Below, piece after piece: positions 18,381 to 26,596 of a DNA stretch of 64,000 nucleotides. Each line of letters opens with the position of its first letter. The stretch's first letter is position 1. This DNA comes from JALYLC01 sp035696365 (lineage in GTDB: Bacteria > Actinomycetota > Thermoleophilia > Gaiellales > JALYLC01). The notes below the pieces were generated by a model, which saw only the letters and a program-made list of their open reading frames with translations, made no database searches and had not been told where the DNA came from. The stretch lies in NCBI GenBank assembly GCA_035696365.1, contig DASRQS010000079.1, positions 16,045-80,044 on the forward strand, read 5' to 3'. A program made the position numbers and the translations under genes.

Positions 18381-19054
18381 TGCAGATCGCGCTGCTCGCA
18401 CCGCCCGGTTCGCTCGCGCCCGGTCTGGCCGGCGCGCTCGGCGTGCTCGGCCCGAGCGTGGTCGAGCTGCCCTGGGCGGGCGATCTGCGCAGCGGCATCG
18501 ACCTCGGCGGCTGCGACGTGCTCGTCACGGTCGCGCCGCGGCCGCAGGCCGCCGCGCTTGCGAGCATCGCTCACGCAGCGTGGGCCGAGGCAATCCGCGA
18601 CATCGCCGAGCGCCCCGCCGCGGCCGCTCGCGAGCTCCTGCAGGCCGGAGGCACTCGCTGGGTCGCCGTGATCCCGCACCTGAGCTCGCTGCCGAGCCCG
18701 GGATCCGGGCCCTACGGCGCCGGCGGCGTCCTGCTTCAGACGGTGCTGCGGGTGGCGGTGATCGAGAACGCCGCCACCGGCTTCTGCGCCAACGCGATCG
18801 CGGTCGGGCCGTTCGCGGGGAGTCTCGACCCCGACGCCGATCTCAACGCCCGCGAGGACGCGCCGCGCGGCGACCTGACAACGCTCGAGGAGCTCGCCGG
18901 ACTGGTGCACTGGCTGGCCGCGGACGCGCCGGCGGCACTGAATGGCGAGACGCTCAAGCTCGACGGCGGCTTCTCGCTCACGCGCAAGGCCCGTCCCGCG
19001 CCCTCGGCCGCGGTCGCCGAGTGGCTGGTCGAGAAGAAGTGGCGTCTCAGCTGA
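18380..19054 (+). CDS. SDR-like protein lacking catalytic Lys and cofactor motif
   Basis: A 224-residue protein whose second half follows the SDR fold (AEAIRDIAERPAAAARELLQ, a serine-bearing strand, then ENAATGFCANAIAVGPFAG and NGETLKLDGGF). The first 60 residues lack the TGxxxGxG nucleotide loop. The active-site Tyr112 is followed by GAGG instead of xxxK, so the catalytic Lys is replaced by Gly116. It is probably not a dehydrogenase by itself and may pair with the intact SDR encoded just upstream (1-base overlap of stop and start). It could also be a decaying paralogue. Confidence 0.7.
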   Translation: MQIALLAPPGSLAPGLAGALGVLGPSVVELPWAGDLRSGIDLGGCDVLVTVAPRPQAAALASIAHAAWAEAIRDIAERPAAAARELLQAGGTRWVAVIPHLSSLPSPGSGPYGAGGVLLQTVLRVAVIENAATGFCANAIAVGPFAGSLDPDADLNAREDAPRGDLTTLEELAGLVHWLAADAPAALNGETLKLDGGFSLTRKARPAPSAAVAEWLVEKKWRLS

Positions 19055-19117
19055 CGGCTGCGATGCGGGCGAGGCCGCGACCTCCTGCCGGCGCGCCGGT
19101 CGCCCGCCTTCAGCGAG

Positions 19118-19153
19118 GATCCCTGGCAATGCACATCATCTCACCCAGGGATC
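19118..19153 (+). promoter_or_regulatory. Inverted repeat upstream of dehydratase gene
   Basis: gatccctgg (19118-19126) and ccagggatc (19145-19153) are perfect 9-bp arms with an 18-nt loop. They lie in the 203-bp gap (19055-19257) between the SDR-like gene and the IlvD/Edd gene. It may be an operator or a transcript hairpin; nothing else in the gap is recognisable. Confidence 0.45.
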
Positions 19154-19257
19154 GCAAATCGCCCTGGACTGGGAGCGGCTGGCCGAGCACCCGGCTCGCC
19201 GCGGAAACCGCATCCGCCTGTTCGAGCGCGGCTGGGACCTACGGAGGAACGTCGACG

Positions 19258-21009
19258 ATGAGTGAGGGCAACGGATCGAAGCGGGAATTGCGCTCGGCGG
19301 CCTGGTTCTCCGGCCTGAACATGTTCACGTTCTCGCACCGCAGCTGGAACGGCCGCGGCTACCCGCCCGACGTGTTCGACGGCCGGCCCGTGATCGGCAT
19401 CTGCAACTCGTGGAGCGAGCTCACGACCTGCAACGCGCATCTGCGGATCGTGGCCGAGTACGTCAAGCGCGGTGTCTGGGAGGCCGGCGGCCTGCCGCTC
19501 GAGTTCCCGACGATCTCGCTCGGCGAGTCGATGATGAAGCCGACGACGATGCTCTGGCGAAACCTCATGTCGATGGACGTCGAGGAGTCGCTGCGCGCCA
19601 ATCCGCTCGACGGCGTCGTGCTGCTGTGCGGGTGCGACAAGACGACGCCGGCGCAGCTGATGGGCGCCGCGAGCGTCGACCTGCCCACGATCTGCATGCC
19701 GGGCGGCCCGATGCTGAACGGGCAGTGGCGTGAGGAGGAGGTCGGCTCGGGCACCGATTTGTGGCGCATCTCTGACATGCGCCGGCGCGGCGAGATCACG
19801 GATGGGGAGTACCTCGAGCTCGAGGCGAGCTACTCGCGCTCGGACGGCCACTGCAACACGATGGGCACCGCCAGCACGATGACCTCGATGGCGGAGGCGC
19901 TGGGGACGACGCTCACCGGCGCCGCAGCGATCCCGGCCGCCGACTCCCGCAGGCGCGCGCTCGCCCACCTCACGGGGCGGCGGATCGTGCAGATGGTGCA
20001 CGACGACCTGCGGCTCTCGCAGATCATCACGCCCCAGGCGTTCCACAACGCCATCGCGACGCTGCACGCGCTCGGCGGCTCCACGAACGCCGTCATCCAC
20101 CTCCCCGCGATCGCCGGGCGGCTCGGTATCGACCTGCCGCTCGAGCGCTTCGACGAGCTCTCGCGCGAGGTGCCGTTCATCGCCAACCTCAAGCCCTCGG
20201 GCGAGTTCCTGATGGAGGAGTTCCACCAGGCGGGTGGCGTGCCGGCCGTCATGGCGGAGATCAAGGATTCGCTCGAGCTGGGCGCCCTGACTGCCACCGG
20301 CAAGTCGATGGGCGAGAACCTCGAGGGCGTCGCAGGCGGCAACGGCAGGGTCATCCTCAAGCGCTCGGCGCCGCTCTCGCCCGACGGCGGCATCGTCATC
20401 CTGCGCGGCACGCTGGCGCCGGGCAGCGCGGTGATCAAGCGCTCGGCGGCCAGCGAGGAGCTGCTCCGCCATCGCGGCCGGGCCTACGTCTTCGAGAATC
20501 GCGAGGAGCTGCTCGCGCACATCGACGACGACGATCTGCCCGTCGACGCCTCGACCGTGCTGGTGCTCAAGAACGGCGGCCCCAAGGGCGGTCCGGGCAT
20601 GCCCGAATGGGGCCAGCTGCCGATCCCGGGCAGGCTCCTGCGCCAGGGCGTGACCGACATGCTGCGCATCTCGGACGCGCGCATGAGCGGCACCTCCTAC
20701 GGCACCGTCGTGCTGCACGCGACGCCCGAGGCCGCCGCGGGCGGCCCGCTGGCCGTGGTGCAGACGGGCGACGAAATCGAGCTGAACGTGGACGAGCGCC
20801 GCCTCGACCTGCTCGTGCCCGCCGAGGAGCTGGAGCGCCGCCTGGCCGCCTGGTCGCCCCCAGCGCCGCACTACACCCGCGGCTACGGCCGCCTCTTCAT
20901 CGACAACGTCCTGGGCGCAGACCTGGGCTGCGACTTCGATTTCCTGCGTGCAGACGGCATCGAGCACGCCGACTACGGCCCGCTCTACGCCCGCATGGGC
21001 CACTCGTAG
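19258..21009 (+). CDS. IlvD/Edd-family dehydratase, likely pentonate (xylonate) dehydratase
   Basis: A 583-residue iron-sulfur dehydratase. The three cluster cysteines of the family are present: Cys49 (ICNSWSELTTCNAH), Cys126 (CGCDKTTPAQ) and Cys199 (DGHCNTMGTAST). The ALGGSTNAVIH and RISDARMSGTSYG blocks are also intact. The pattern favours the sugar-acid branch (xylonate/arabonate) over dihydroxy-acid dehydratase, and length fits that branch. ATG 19258 has acggaggaac immediately upstream. As last gene of the xylose-type block, it should convert D-xylonate (or a related aldonate) to the 2-keto-3-deoxy acid. Confidence 0.88.
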   Translation: MSEGNGSKRELRSAAWFSGLNMFTFSHRSWNGRGYPPDVFDGRPVIGICNSWSELTTCNAHLRIVAEYVKRGVWEAGGLPLEFPTISLGESMMKPTTMLWRNLMSMDVEESLRANPLDGVVLLCGCDKTTPAQLMGAASVDLPTICMPGGPMLNGQWREEEVGSGTDLWRISDMRRRGEITDGEYLELEASYSRSDGHCNTMGTASTMTSMAEALGTTLTGAAAIPAADSRRRALAHLTGRRIVQMVHDDLRLSQIITPQAFHNAIATLHALGGSTNAVIHLPAIAGRLGIDLPLERFDELSREVPFIANLKPSGEFLMEEFHQAGGVPAVMAEIKDSLELGALTATGKSMGENLEGVAGGNGRVILKRSAPLSPDGGIVILRGTLAPGSAVIKRSAASEELLRHRGRAYVFENREELLAHIDDDDLPVDASTVLVLKNGGPKGGPGMPEWGQLPIPGRLLRQGVTDMLRISDARMSGTSYGTVVLHATPEAAAGGPLAVVQTGDEIELNVDERRLDLLVPAEELERRLAAWSPPAPHYTRGYGRLFIDNVLGADLGCDFDFLRADGIEHADYGPLYARMGHS

Positions 21010-21043
21010 CGCATAACCGGTGTCAGGCACGGATGGATGCGGA

Positions 21044-21100
21044 CACTTTGTGCGATGAATAACTTGGGGTCTGACCCCAAGTTATTCATCGCACAAAGTG
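21044..21100. repeat. 57-bp perfect palindrome (28-bp arms)
   Basis: Bases 21044-21071 and 21073-21100 are exact reverse complements around a single T. The arms begin cactttgtgcgatgaataac and end in the ggggtc/gacccc core. It lies between the dehydratase and lactone-oxidase genes, which converge here, so it could terminate both transcripts. The core and the caagttattca tail recur at 35887-35910. Confidence 0.85.
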
Positions 21101-21132
21101 CGTACTCGAGCTCATGCGGCGCTTGCACAAAC

Positions 21133-21145
21133 CGGGTCTGACCCG
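21133..21145. repeat. Short cgggtc/gacccg palindrome, same family
   Basis: cgggtc-t-gacccg, 33 bp from the 57-bp palindrome and just before the stop of the lactone-oxidase gene. It differs from the core of the larger element by one pair of compensating bases. Upstream, ggtgtcaggcac at 21019-21030 resembles the second core of this repeat family. Confidence 0.5.
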
Positions 21146-21154
21146 ATGTGTGCG

Positions 21155-22372
21155 TTACGCGAAGAGTGGGCGCAGGTGGTCGTTCAGGAAGACGCCGTCG
21201 GGGTCGAACTCGCGGCGGAGTGCAATGAAGCGGGCGCTCTCGGGGTAGCGGCGGGCGAGCTGCTCCGGCGTGAGGAAGTGCAGCTTGCCCCAGTGCACGC
21301 GCGCTTCGAACTCGCCCAGCAGACGGTCGACGGCGCGCAAGTACGGCCAGTAGTCGGTTCCCGGCACCCCCGATACCGAGATGACGGTCGTCGCTCGCCG
21401 GTGGTTCGACGACAGGTAGGCCTCGTCGGCGGCCGTCGTGCGCACCTCCATCGGGAAGACGGCGTCGGGCCGGCTCGCGAGCATCAGCTCGCGCATCGCC
21501 TCCACGGCTTCTCGCCCGCGTTCCAGCGGCACGAAGTACTCGAGCTCGTGGAAGTTGGGCTCGAACTCCTCCATGGGGTAGATGCGGTGGCTGCGGCCGA
21601 CGCGGTTGCCCGGCGTCGCGTCGTCGGGCATTTCGTCGCCGGCCTCGTCGTAGGTCTTGACGTAACAGGTGTCCGTCATCCGCCGGCCGGGCGGCGTCGG
21701 CAGCCCGTAAAGCTCGGCCGAGTGCTCGCTGGGGAGCCAGAAGAACGAGAAGTGCCGGTGACCGGCGAACAGGTCGTCCCAGCCGGAAAGCACGTCCTCG
21801 AGGGGCCGGTGCTCGATGCGCTCGTTCAGGCGATAGGCCGGGACGGCCTCGATCGTCAGGCTGGTCATGACGCCGAGCATCCCCACGGCGACCTGCGCGG
21901 CGCGCAGCAGCTCGGGCCGGCTCTCGTCGATCTCGACGACCTCGCCGCGCCCGTCGACCAGGCGGCAGGCGCGCAGCGTGGCCGAGAAGCTCGGCAGTGC
22001 GTTGCCCGAGCCGTGCGTGCCGGTCGCGACGGCGCCCGCGATCGCCTGCGTGTCGATGTCGCCCTGATTGGCGAGCGCGAGCCCGGCCGCCCAGAGCGGA
22101 TCTCCGAACTCGCCGACGGTCGTCCCGGGCAGGGCCGTGACCAGCCGGCGGGGAGCGTCGATGCCCGTGACCCCCCGCAGGGCGGTCAGCTCGAGCACGG
22201 TCCCGCTGGTGTCGATCACGGGCGTGAAGGAGTGGCCGGCTCCGGCCGGGCGCAGTCCCGAGCCATCGGCGAGCGCGCGCCGCACCTCCTGCACCACCTC
22301 GTCCTCGCTCGCCGGCGCGACCACGCGCGCCGGGCTGCAGGACTGATTGCCCGCCCAGTTCGTCCAGCTCAT
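21155..22372 (-). CDS. FAD-linked sugar-lactone/alditol oxidase-like protein
   Basis: A 405-residue flavoprotein of the D-arabinono-1,4-lactone oxidase/alditol oxidase family. The N-terminal FAD-binding domain has PAGAGHSFTP, whose His is the covalent flavin site in alditol oxidases. ALANQGDIDTQAIAGAVATG and GTHGSGNALPSF continue the FAD site. The C-terminal half carries the family's substrate domain ending in FDPDGVFLNDHLRPLF. It overlaps the upstream hydrolase by 4 bases, forming a two-gene unit. It could oxidise a sugar alcohol or lactone with O2; the substrate is unknown. Confidence 0.87.
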   Translation of the reverse strand: MSWTNWAGNQSCSPARVVAPASEDEVVQEVRRALADGSGLRPAGAGHSFTPVIDTSGTVLELTALRGVTGIDAPRRLVTALPGTTVGEFGDPLWAAGLALANQGDIDTQAIAGAVATGTHGSGNALPSFSATLRACRLVDGRGEVVEIDESRPELLRAAQVAVGMLGVMTSLTIEAVPAYRLNERIEHRPLEDVLSGWDDLFAGHRHFSFFWLPSEHSAELYGLPTPPGRRMTDTCYVKTYDEAGDEMPDDATPGNRVGRSHRIYPMEEFEPNFHELEYFVPLERGREAVEAMRELMLASRPDAVFPMEVRTTAADEAYLSSNHRRATTVISVSGVPGTDYWPYLRAVDRLLGEFEARVHWGKLHFLTPEQLARRYPESARFIALRREFDPDGVFLNDHLRPLFA

Positions 22373-23082
22373 GCGCCGGCCTCCGCGACGACGACCGCAA
22401 GCGTCTCCTGGATGATCGTCGTGACGTCGCGAGGCCGGGAGAGGAAGGGCGAGTGACCGGCGTCGAGGCGGCTGACCGTGTCGGCGAACAGGGCCATGTG
22501 CTCCCGGGCGGCGCGCGGGATCGCGTTGTCGCGCTCGCAGATCACGTAGGTGGATGGCACCGACATCCAGGCCGCGGCGCTGAGCTCCTGGGTGAAGACG
22601 TCCTTGCGCTGCGGCACCAACTGGCCCACCGCCCACTCGGCATCCTGCGGGGTGCAGTCGTTGTAGAAGACGTGCTCCGGGTTGTCGGGTAGGAGCGTGC
22701 GGCCGTCGTCGGACGTGCGCCACCAGTCGGGCTCCACGCCGTTGCGCAGCCCGAGCAGCGACTGGCCCGGCGCGAGCATGAAGGCGCACAGGTAGAGGAG
22801 GTGCGCGGCGTTGGGCGAGTGGGCCAGGCCCTCGCAGACGGGCAGGCCCCCGTAGGAGTGCGCGACGACGACCGCCGGCGCTCCGGCCGAGTCGACCGCG
22901 GAGCGCACGACTTCGGCGTCGTCGCGCAGGTCTCCGAGCGCCGATGTGTCGCGTCCCTTGCTCGGGAGGTCGACGGCAACGGAGCGGATGCCTTCCCCGG
23001 CGAGCTGCTCGCTCACGCGCGCCCACGCCCAGGAGCCGTGCCAGGCGCCGTGCACGAGGATCACTACGGGTGCTGGTTCCAT
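22369..23082 (-). CDS. Alpha/beta hydrolase
   Basis: A 237-residue hydrolase. ILVHGAWHGSWAW gives the oxyanion region, VVAHSYGGLP the nucleophile Ser, and DAGHSPFLSRP the catalytic His, with an acidic residue (CERDNAIP) before it. It is of the small salicylate-esterase/MhpC-like subgroup that lacks a large lid. It overlaps the following oxidase gene by 4 bases, so it may hydrolyse the lactone or ester linked to that enzyme (inference). It is divergent from the DUF309 gene over an 18-bp gap. Confidence 0.88.
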   Translation of the reverse strand: MEPAPVVILVHGAWHGSWAWARVSEQLAGEGIRSVAVDLPSKGRDTSALGDLRDDAEVVRSAVDSAGAPAVVVAHSYGGLPVCEGLAHSPNAAHLLYLCAFMLAPGQSLLGLRNGVEPDWWRTSDDGRTLLPDNPEHVFYNDCTPQDAEWAVGQLVPQRKDVFTQELSAAAWMSVPSTYVICERDNAIPRAAREHMALFADTVSRLDAGHSPFLSRPRDVTTIIQETLAVVVAEAGA

Positions 23083-23100
23083 GCGCCTATCCTCGCGGAA

Positions 23101-23424
23101 ATGGCGGACACCGCGCGCATCGCCGAGGGCCTCGCCCTCGTGCGGGACGGCCGGGGCTTCGAGGCGCACGAGCTGTTCGAGGAGCTCTGGCGCGCTGCGG
23201 CGCCGGCCGAGCGCGACCTCTATCAGGGCCTCGTGCACGTGGCCGTCGCGACCTACCAGGACGGGAGAGGCAACGCGGTCGGCCGCACACGACAGCTCGA
23301 GAAGGCGCTGCGGCGGCTCGGGCCCTACGCGCCGGCGTACGAGGGGATGCACATCGAGCAGCTGCTCGCCTGGAGCCGAGCATCGCTCGCGGCGGGCCGC
23401 TGCGAGCCCCTCCCGGCTGCTTAG
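23101..23424 (+). CDS. DUF309 family protein
   Basis: A 107-residue helical protein with the DUF309 signature: FEAHELFEELWR near residues 21-32, then YQGLVHVAVATYQDGRGNAVG. ATG 23101 is chosen for normal family length; the open frame upstream is antisense to the hydrolase gene. Function of the family is not established. The stop codon falls inside a repeat-like element (23421-23442). Confidence 0.85.
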   Translation: MADTARIAEGLALVRDGRGFEAHELFEELWRAAAPAERDLYQGLVHVAVATYQDGRGNAVGRTRQLEKALRRLGPYAPAYEGMHIEQLLAWSRASLAAGRCEPLPAA

Positions 23425-23442
23425 GCCCGTCTCAGTGGGGCC
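23421..23442. repeat. 3'-end element, copy 1
   Basis: ttaggcccgtctcagtgggg, plus cc, closely matches the reverse complement of 40197-40221 (ggcccgtctcagt shared exactly). It sits between the ends of two convergent genes and can fold partially with gccctactactga downstream, so it may be a bidirectional terminator. It contains the TAG stop of the DUF309 gene. Confidence 0.5.
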
Positions 23443-23466
23443 GCGCCCTACTACTGACACGAGCCC

Positions 23467-24507
23467 CTAGTCCTCGGGCACGCGCGCGGTCGAGGCTCGC
23501 ACGATCAGCCGCGTCTTCAGCTCGATATGCAGCGCCTCGAGACGCTGGTTGTCCAGGATGCGGATCAGCAGACTGACCGCCATGCGACCCATCTCGGCCA
23601 GCGGCTGGCGCACCGTCGTGAGCGCCGGCGTCACGATCTCGGACATCTCGGAGTCGTCGAAGCCGACGATCGAGAGCTCCTCGGGGACACGGATGCCGCG
23701 CTCGCGGGCGACGCGCAGCGCGCCGATCGCGTTGTTGTCGTTGAAGCCGAAGATCGCCGTCGGCGGATTGGCCGCGTCGAGCAGCCGGGAGGCGGCCTTG
23801 GCCCCGCCTTCGATGTCGAAGGTGGACTCGAGCATGATCGCCGGGTCGGGCAGCACGCCCGCGGCCGCCAGCGCGCCCTCATAGCCGCTGAGGCGCTCGC
23901 TGCTGGCGAGGTACGACTGCGGCCCCGTGATCGCTCCGATGCGGCGATGGCCGAGCTCGAGCAGGTGCTCGGTGGCGGCGCGCGCGCCCGAGGCATTGGC
24001 CGCCGACACCGCGGGGATGCCCTCGTCGAGCGCCACGCGCGGATCGACGATGACGAAGGCGTAGCCCTTGCGGCGAAGCACCTTGAGCTCGGCGTTGGAC
24101 TCCTCCGGCAACATCAGCACCGCGCCGTCCGTCGTACCGTGCATGAGGCGATCGAGCAGTGTGACCTCGCGCTCGTGGTGGTGGAGCGTGGGGCACAGCA
24201 CCATGCGCATGTCCTGCTCGTACAGCGCCTCAGAGGCGCCCGAGAGGATCGAGGCGAAGTACGGCGCCGCGACGATCGGCAACATGACGCCGATCAGCCC
24301 GGTGCGCCCGCCCGAGAGCGCGCGCGCGCTGCGGTTGGCCGTGAAGCCGTGATCGCGCACGACTCGCAGGACGGCGCCCCGCGTCTCGGCCGCCACGCCT
24401 GGGCGCTCGTTGAGCACGCGCGACACCGTCGCGATCGACACGCCGGCGGCGCTGGCGATCTCGCGTATGGTCGCGCGGGCCTTGCCGCTCTCGTCGGTCG
24501 TGCTCAC
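23467..24507 (-). CDS. LacI-family transcriptional regulator
   Basis: A 346-residue repressor. The N-terminal helix-turn-helix and hinge lie at about residues 13-66 (IREIASAAGVSIATVSRVLN), followed by a sugar-binding PBP-like domain with VIVDPRVALD, GHRRIGAITGP and FGFNDNNAIGALR. The start is GTG at 24507. It diverges from an oligosaccharide-type importer, and LacI-like operator dyads lie before both genes (24530-24541 and 24629-24641). It is therefore likely the repressor of the importer and of itself, released by the transported sugar (inference). Confidence 0.93.
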   Translation of the reverse strand: MSTTDESGKARATIREIASAAGVSIATVSRVLNERPGVAAETRGAVLRVVRDHGFTANRSARALSGGRTGLIGVMLPIVAAPYFASILSGASEALYEQDMRMVLCPTLHHHEREVTLLDRLMHGTTDGAVLMLPEESNAELKVLRRKGYAFVIVDPRVALDEGIPAVSAANASGARAATEHLLELGHRRIGAITGPQSYLASSERLSGYEGALAAAGVLPDPAIMLESTFDIEGGAKAASRLLDAANPPTAIFGFNDNNAIGALRVARERGIRVPEELSIVGFDDSEMSEIVTPALTTVRQPLAEMGRMAVSLLIRILDNQRLEALHIELKTRLIVRASTARVPED

Positions 24508-24529
24508 CGCACTATTGAAGCAGATCTTC

Positions 24530-24541
24530 GGAACCGGTTAC
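24530..24541. promoter_or_regulatory. LacI-type operator before the regulator gene
   Basis: ggaaccggttac is a near-perfect dyad with a central CG, the hallmark of LacI-family operators. It lies 23 bp upstream of the regulator start and suggests autoregulation. The second similar dyad, before the importer, supports the call. Confidence 0.55.
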
Positions 24542-24607
24542 AAATAATTGCCGCGAAACACGTCATTTGGTCCCACCCATCGACCAATAAATGGCGCTGA
24601 TTAGCCC

Positions 24608-24641
24608 TTGACCGCATTGAAACGATCTGGTAAACGTTACC
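24608..24641 (+). promoter_or_regulatory. Promoter with overlapping LacI-type operator for the importer operon
   Basis: TTGACC (24608-24613) and TAAACG (24631-24636) are separated by 17 bp, a good -35 with a weak -10. The dyad ggtaaacgttacc (24629-24641) covers the -10 box, so bound LacI protein would block RNA polymerase. The binding-protein gene starts 130 bp downstream, leaving a long leader. Confidence 0.55.
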
Positions 24642-24771
24642 GGCACAGACCTCGTTGGGAGGCTGTGAAGCGCACGTGCGGCCCACCATCGGGTCGCGGG
24701 TGCCGGTTCGACTCGGTGGACGATCCACCGCGCGGGGCCGGTGCTGAGAGCTACCAAAGGGGGTAGGGAGA

Positions 24772-26526
24772 ATGAGGAGTCCAGCTCGCGCCGCTCGCTC
24801 CGGTCTTGTGACCGCAGCTGTGGTCGGCGCGGTCGCGGCAGTCGCCGCGATCCTGGCACCCGGTGCATCGGCGCGTCCTGCGCAGCAGGCAGCGCCTGCA
24901 GCTGGAACGCACCCGTGCGTCGTCATGGTCGGTTCGGGAGACGCCGCGTTCACGCGCAGCTTCAACCCCTACACGGGCTCGGTCAACAACGGCCAGGTCA
25001 TGAAGGGCGCGATCTACGAGCCCCTCACGATCTCGGTGGTCGCCAAGGGCGGTCACGTTTACCCCTGGCTGGCGAAGAGCTGGGCCTGGAGCCGCGACAA
25101 GAAGACGCTGAACCTGGAGATCCAGCCCAACGTCAAGTGGTCGGACGGCCAGCCGCTGACCGCCGCCGACGTGGTCTACAGCCTCACCGCCGGCAAGCAG
25201 GACTCCGGTCACACGATGGACATCATCGGCCTCTACCGGGCGAATTCGAACATCGCCTCGATCAAGCAGACCGGGCCGCTCGGCGTCGCCGTCGCGCTCA
25301 AGACGCCGGACTCGCAGTTCATCGCCGCCAACCTGAACCTGCAGTTCGTCGTGCCGAAGCACATCTGGTCGAAGGTCAAGGCCCCGGCGACGTTCAAGAA
25401 CCCGAGCCCGGTCGGCTCGGGCCCGTTCACGAAGATCACGCGCCTGACGACCCAGGACGTCGTGTACGGCAAGAACCCGAACTACTGGCAGCCGGGCAGG
25501 CCGGCGGTCCCGTGCCTCGATTACCAGGAAGCCACCTCGAATGACGCCGCGCTGCTCGCCATCCAGAGCGGCAAGGTCGACTGGACCCACAACTTCGTGG
25601 CCAACGTCGACACGACGTATATGGCCAAGGACCCGGCGCATTTCCACGCCTTCTACGGCACCGCCGCGTACCCCGTCTCGCTCATGTTCGACGACACGCA
25701 GTACCCCTACAGCCTCGTGGCGTTCCGCCAGGCCGTCAGCATGGCGATCAACCGCGACGACGTGTCGAAGCTCGGCGAGTACGGCTACGCGCCCGCCACG
25801 GACGCCCTCGGCCTGAGCTATATCTTCCCATCCTGGGTCACGGATCCGGCGATCAAGGCCGAGGCCAAGCGTCTCGCAACCTACGACCCCAACGCCGCCA
25901 AGAAGCTGCTCACCGACAGCGGCTTTAAGTACAACGGCAGCAAGCTGCTCGATCCGAAGGGCAACCCCGTCTCCTTCCAGGTTCACGTCATCTCGGGCTG
26001 GTCGGACTGGGTCGCCTCGCTGCAGATCATCACCAAGAACCTCCAGGCGGTCGGTATCGACGCGACCGTCCAGACCGAGCCGGACTGGAACTCCTGGTAC
26101 CCGTCCGCGTCCAGCACGAAGGCGCCGACGCTGCTCTGGCAGGCCGCATCGCAGGGCTCGCCCTACGGGTTCTTCTTCGCCAACCTGCACCAGAACGCGC
26201 TGATCGCCTCGGGGCAGGACGCCACCGCGACCGGCAACTGGGAGCACTTCTCGGATCCGAGCGCGACGGGACTCCTCAACCAGTGGAAGACCTCGCTCAA
26301 GCCTGACGTCCAGCACGCCCTCGCCAACAAGGTGCAGGCCGTGTGGCTGAAGACGCTGCCCGTGATCCCGCTGTTCGTCGGGCCGCGCTGGTCGACCTAC
26401 AGCACCAAGTACTTCCACGGCTTCAACTCGCCGAAGAACTTCTACGGCGACCCGATCTTCACGACGTTCCCGGACAACGTGCTCTCGTTCACGCGCATCG
26501 TCCCCGGGGCAACGACGACCCCGTGA
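24772..26526 (+). CDS. Family-5 ABC transporter substrate-binding protein
   Basis: A 584-residue extracellular binding protein of the Opp/Dpp/oligosaccharide class. An N-terminal signal region (about residues 1-35, with two hydrophobic stretches ending ASARPAQ) precedes the SBP_bac_5 domain: GAIYEPL, LNLEIQPNVKWSDGQPLTAA, VGSGPF and YSLVAFRQAVSMAINRDDV. No lipobox is seen. gggggtagggag gives a good ribosome-binding site. A LacI repressor and two sugar enzymes flank the operon, so the ligand is probably an oligosaccharide, such as a beta-glucoside, not a peptide (inference). Confidence 0.92.
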   Translation: MRSPARAARSGLVTAAVVGAVAAVAAILAPGASARPAQQAAPAAGTHPCVVMVGSGDAAFTRSFNPYTGSVNNGQVMKGAIYEPLTISVVAKGGHVYPWLAKSWAWSRDKKTLNLEIQPNVKWSDGQPLTAADVVYSLTAGKQDSGHTMDIIGLYRANSNIASIKQTGPLGVAVALKTPDSQFIAANLNLQFVVPKHIWSKVKAPATFKNPSPVGSGPFTKITRLTTQDVVYGKNPNYWQPGRPAVPCLDYQEATSNDAALLAIQSGKVDWTHNFVANVDTTYMAKDPAHFHAFYGTAAYPVSLMFDDTQYPYSLVAFRQAVSMAINRDDVSKLGEYGYAPATDALGLSYIFPSWVTDPAIKAEAKRLATYDPNAAKKLLTDSGFKYNGSKLLDPKGNPVSFQVHVISGWSDWVASLQIITKNLQAVGIDATVQTEPDWNSWYPSASSTKAPTLLWQAASQGSPYGFFFANLHQNALIASGQDATATGNWEHFSDPSATGLLNQWKTSLKPDVQHALANKVQAVWLKTLPVIPLFVGPRWSTYSTKYFHGFNSPKNFYGDPIFTTFPDNVLSFTRIVPGATTTP

Positions 26527-26550
26527 CCTGAGGTAGTCGAACCTCCACGC

Positions 26551-26582
26551 CCGGCGGGCGGGGCCCTGTCCCCGCCCGCCGG
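26551..26582 (+). terminator. Strong stem-loop after binding-protein gene
   Basis: ccggcgggcgggg (26551-26563) and ccccgcccgccgg (26570-26582) form a perfect 13-bp stem with a 6-nt loop and no T tract. It lies between the binding-protein and first permease genes of one operon. That suits transcript stabilisation or partial termination raising binding-protein output. Confidence 0.7.
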
Positions 26583-26596
26583 TCATACTCGGGAGA

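Noticed and set aside
19160..19257. Possible short frame (ending RLFERGWDLRRNVDDE) before the dehydratase
   Set aside because: Protein-like wording, but no start, no family match and only a third of the gap; left unannotated.
21044..21100. Palindrome as one terminal repeat of an insertion sequence
   Set aside because: No transposase, no paired outer repeat and no target duplication nearby; it is treated as a REP-like element.
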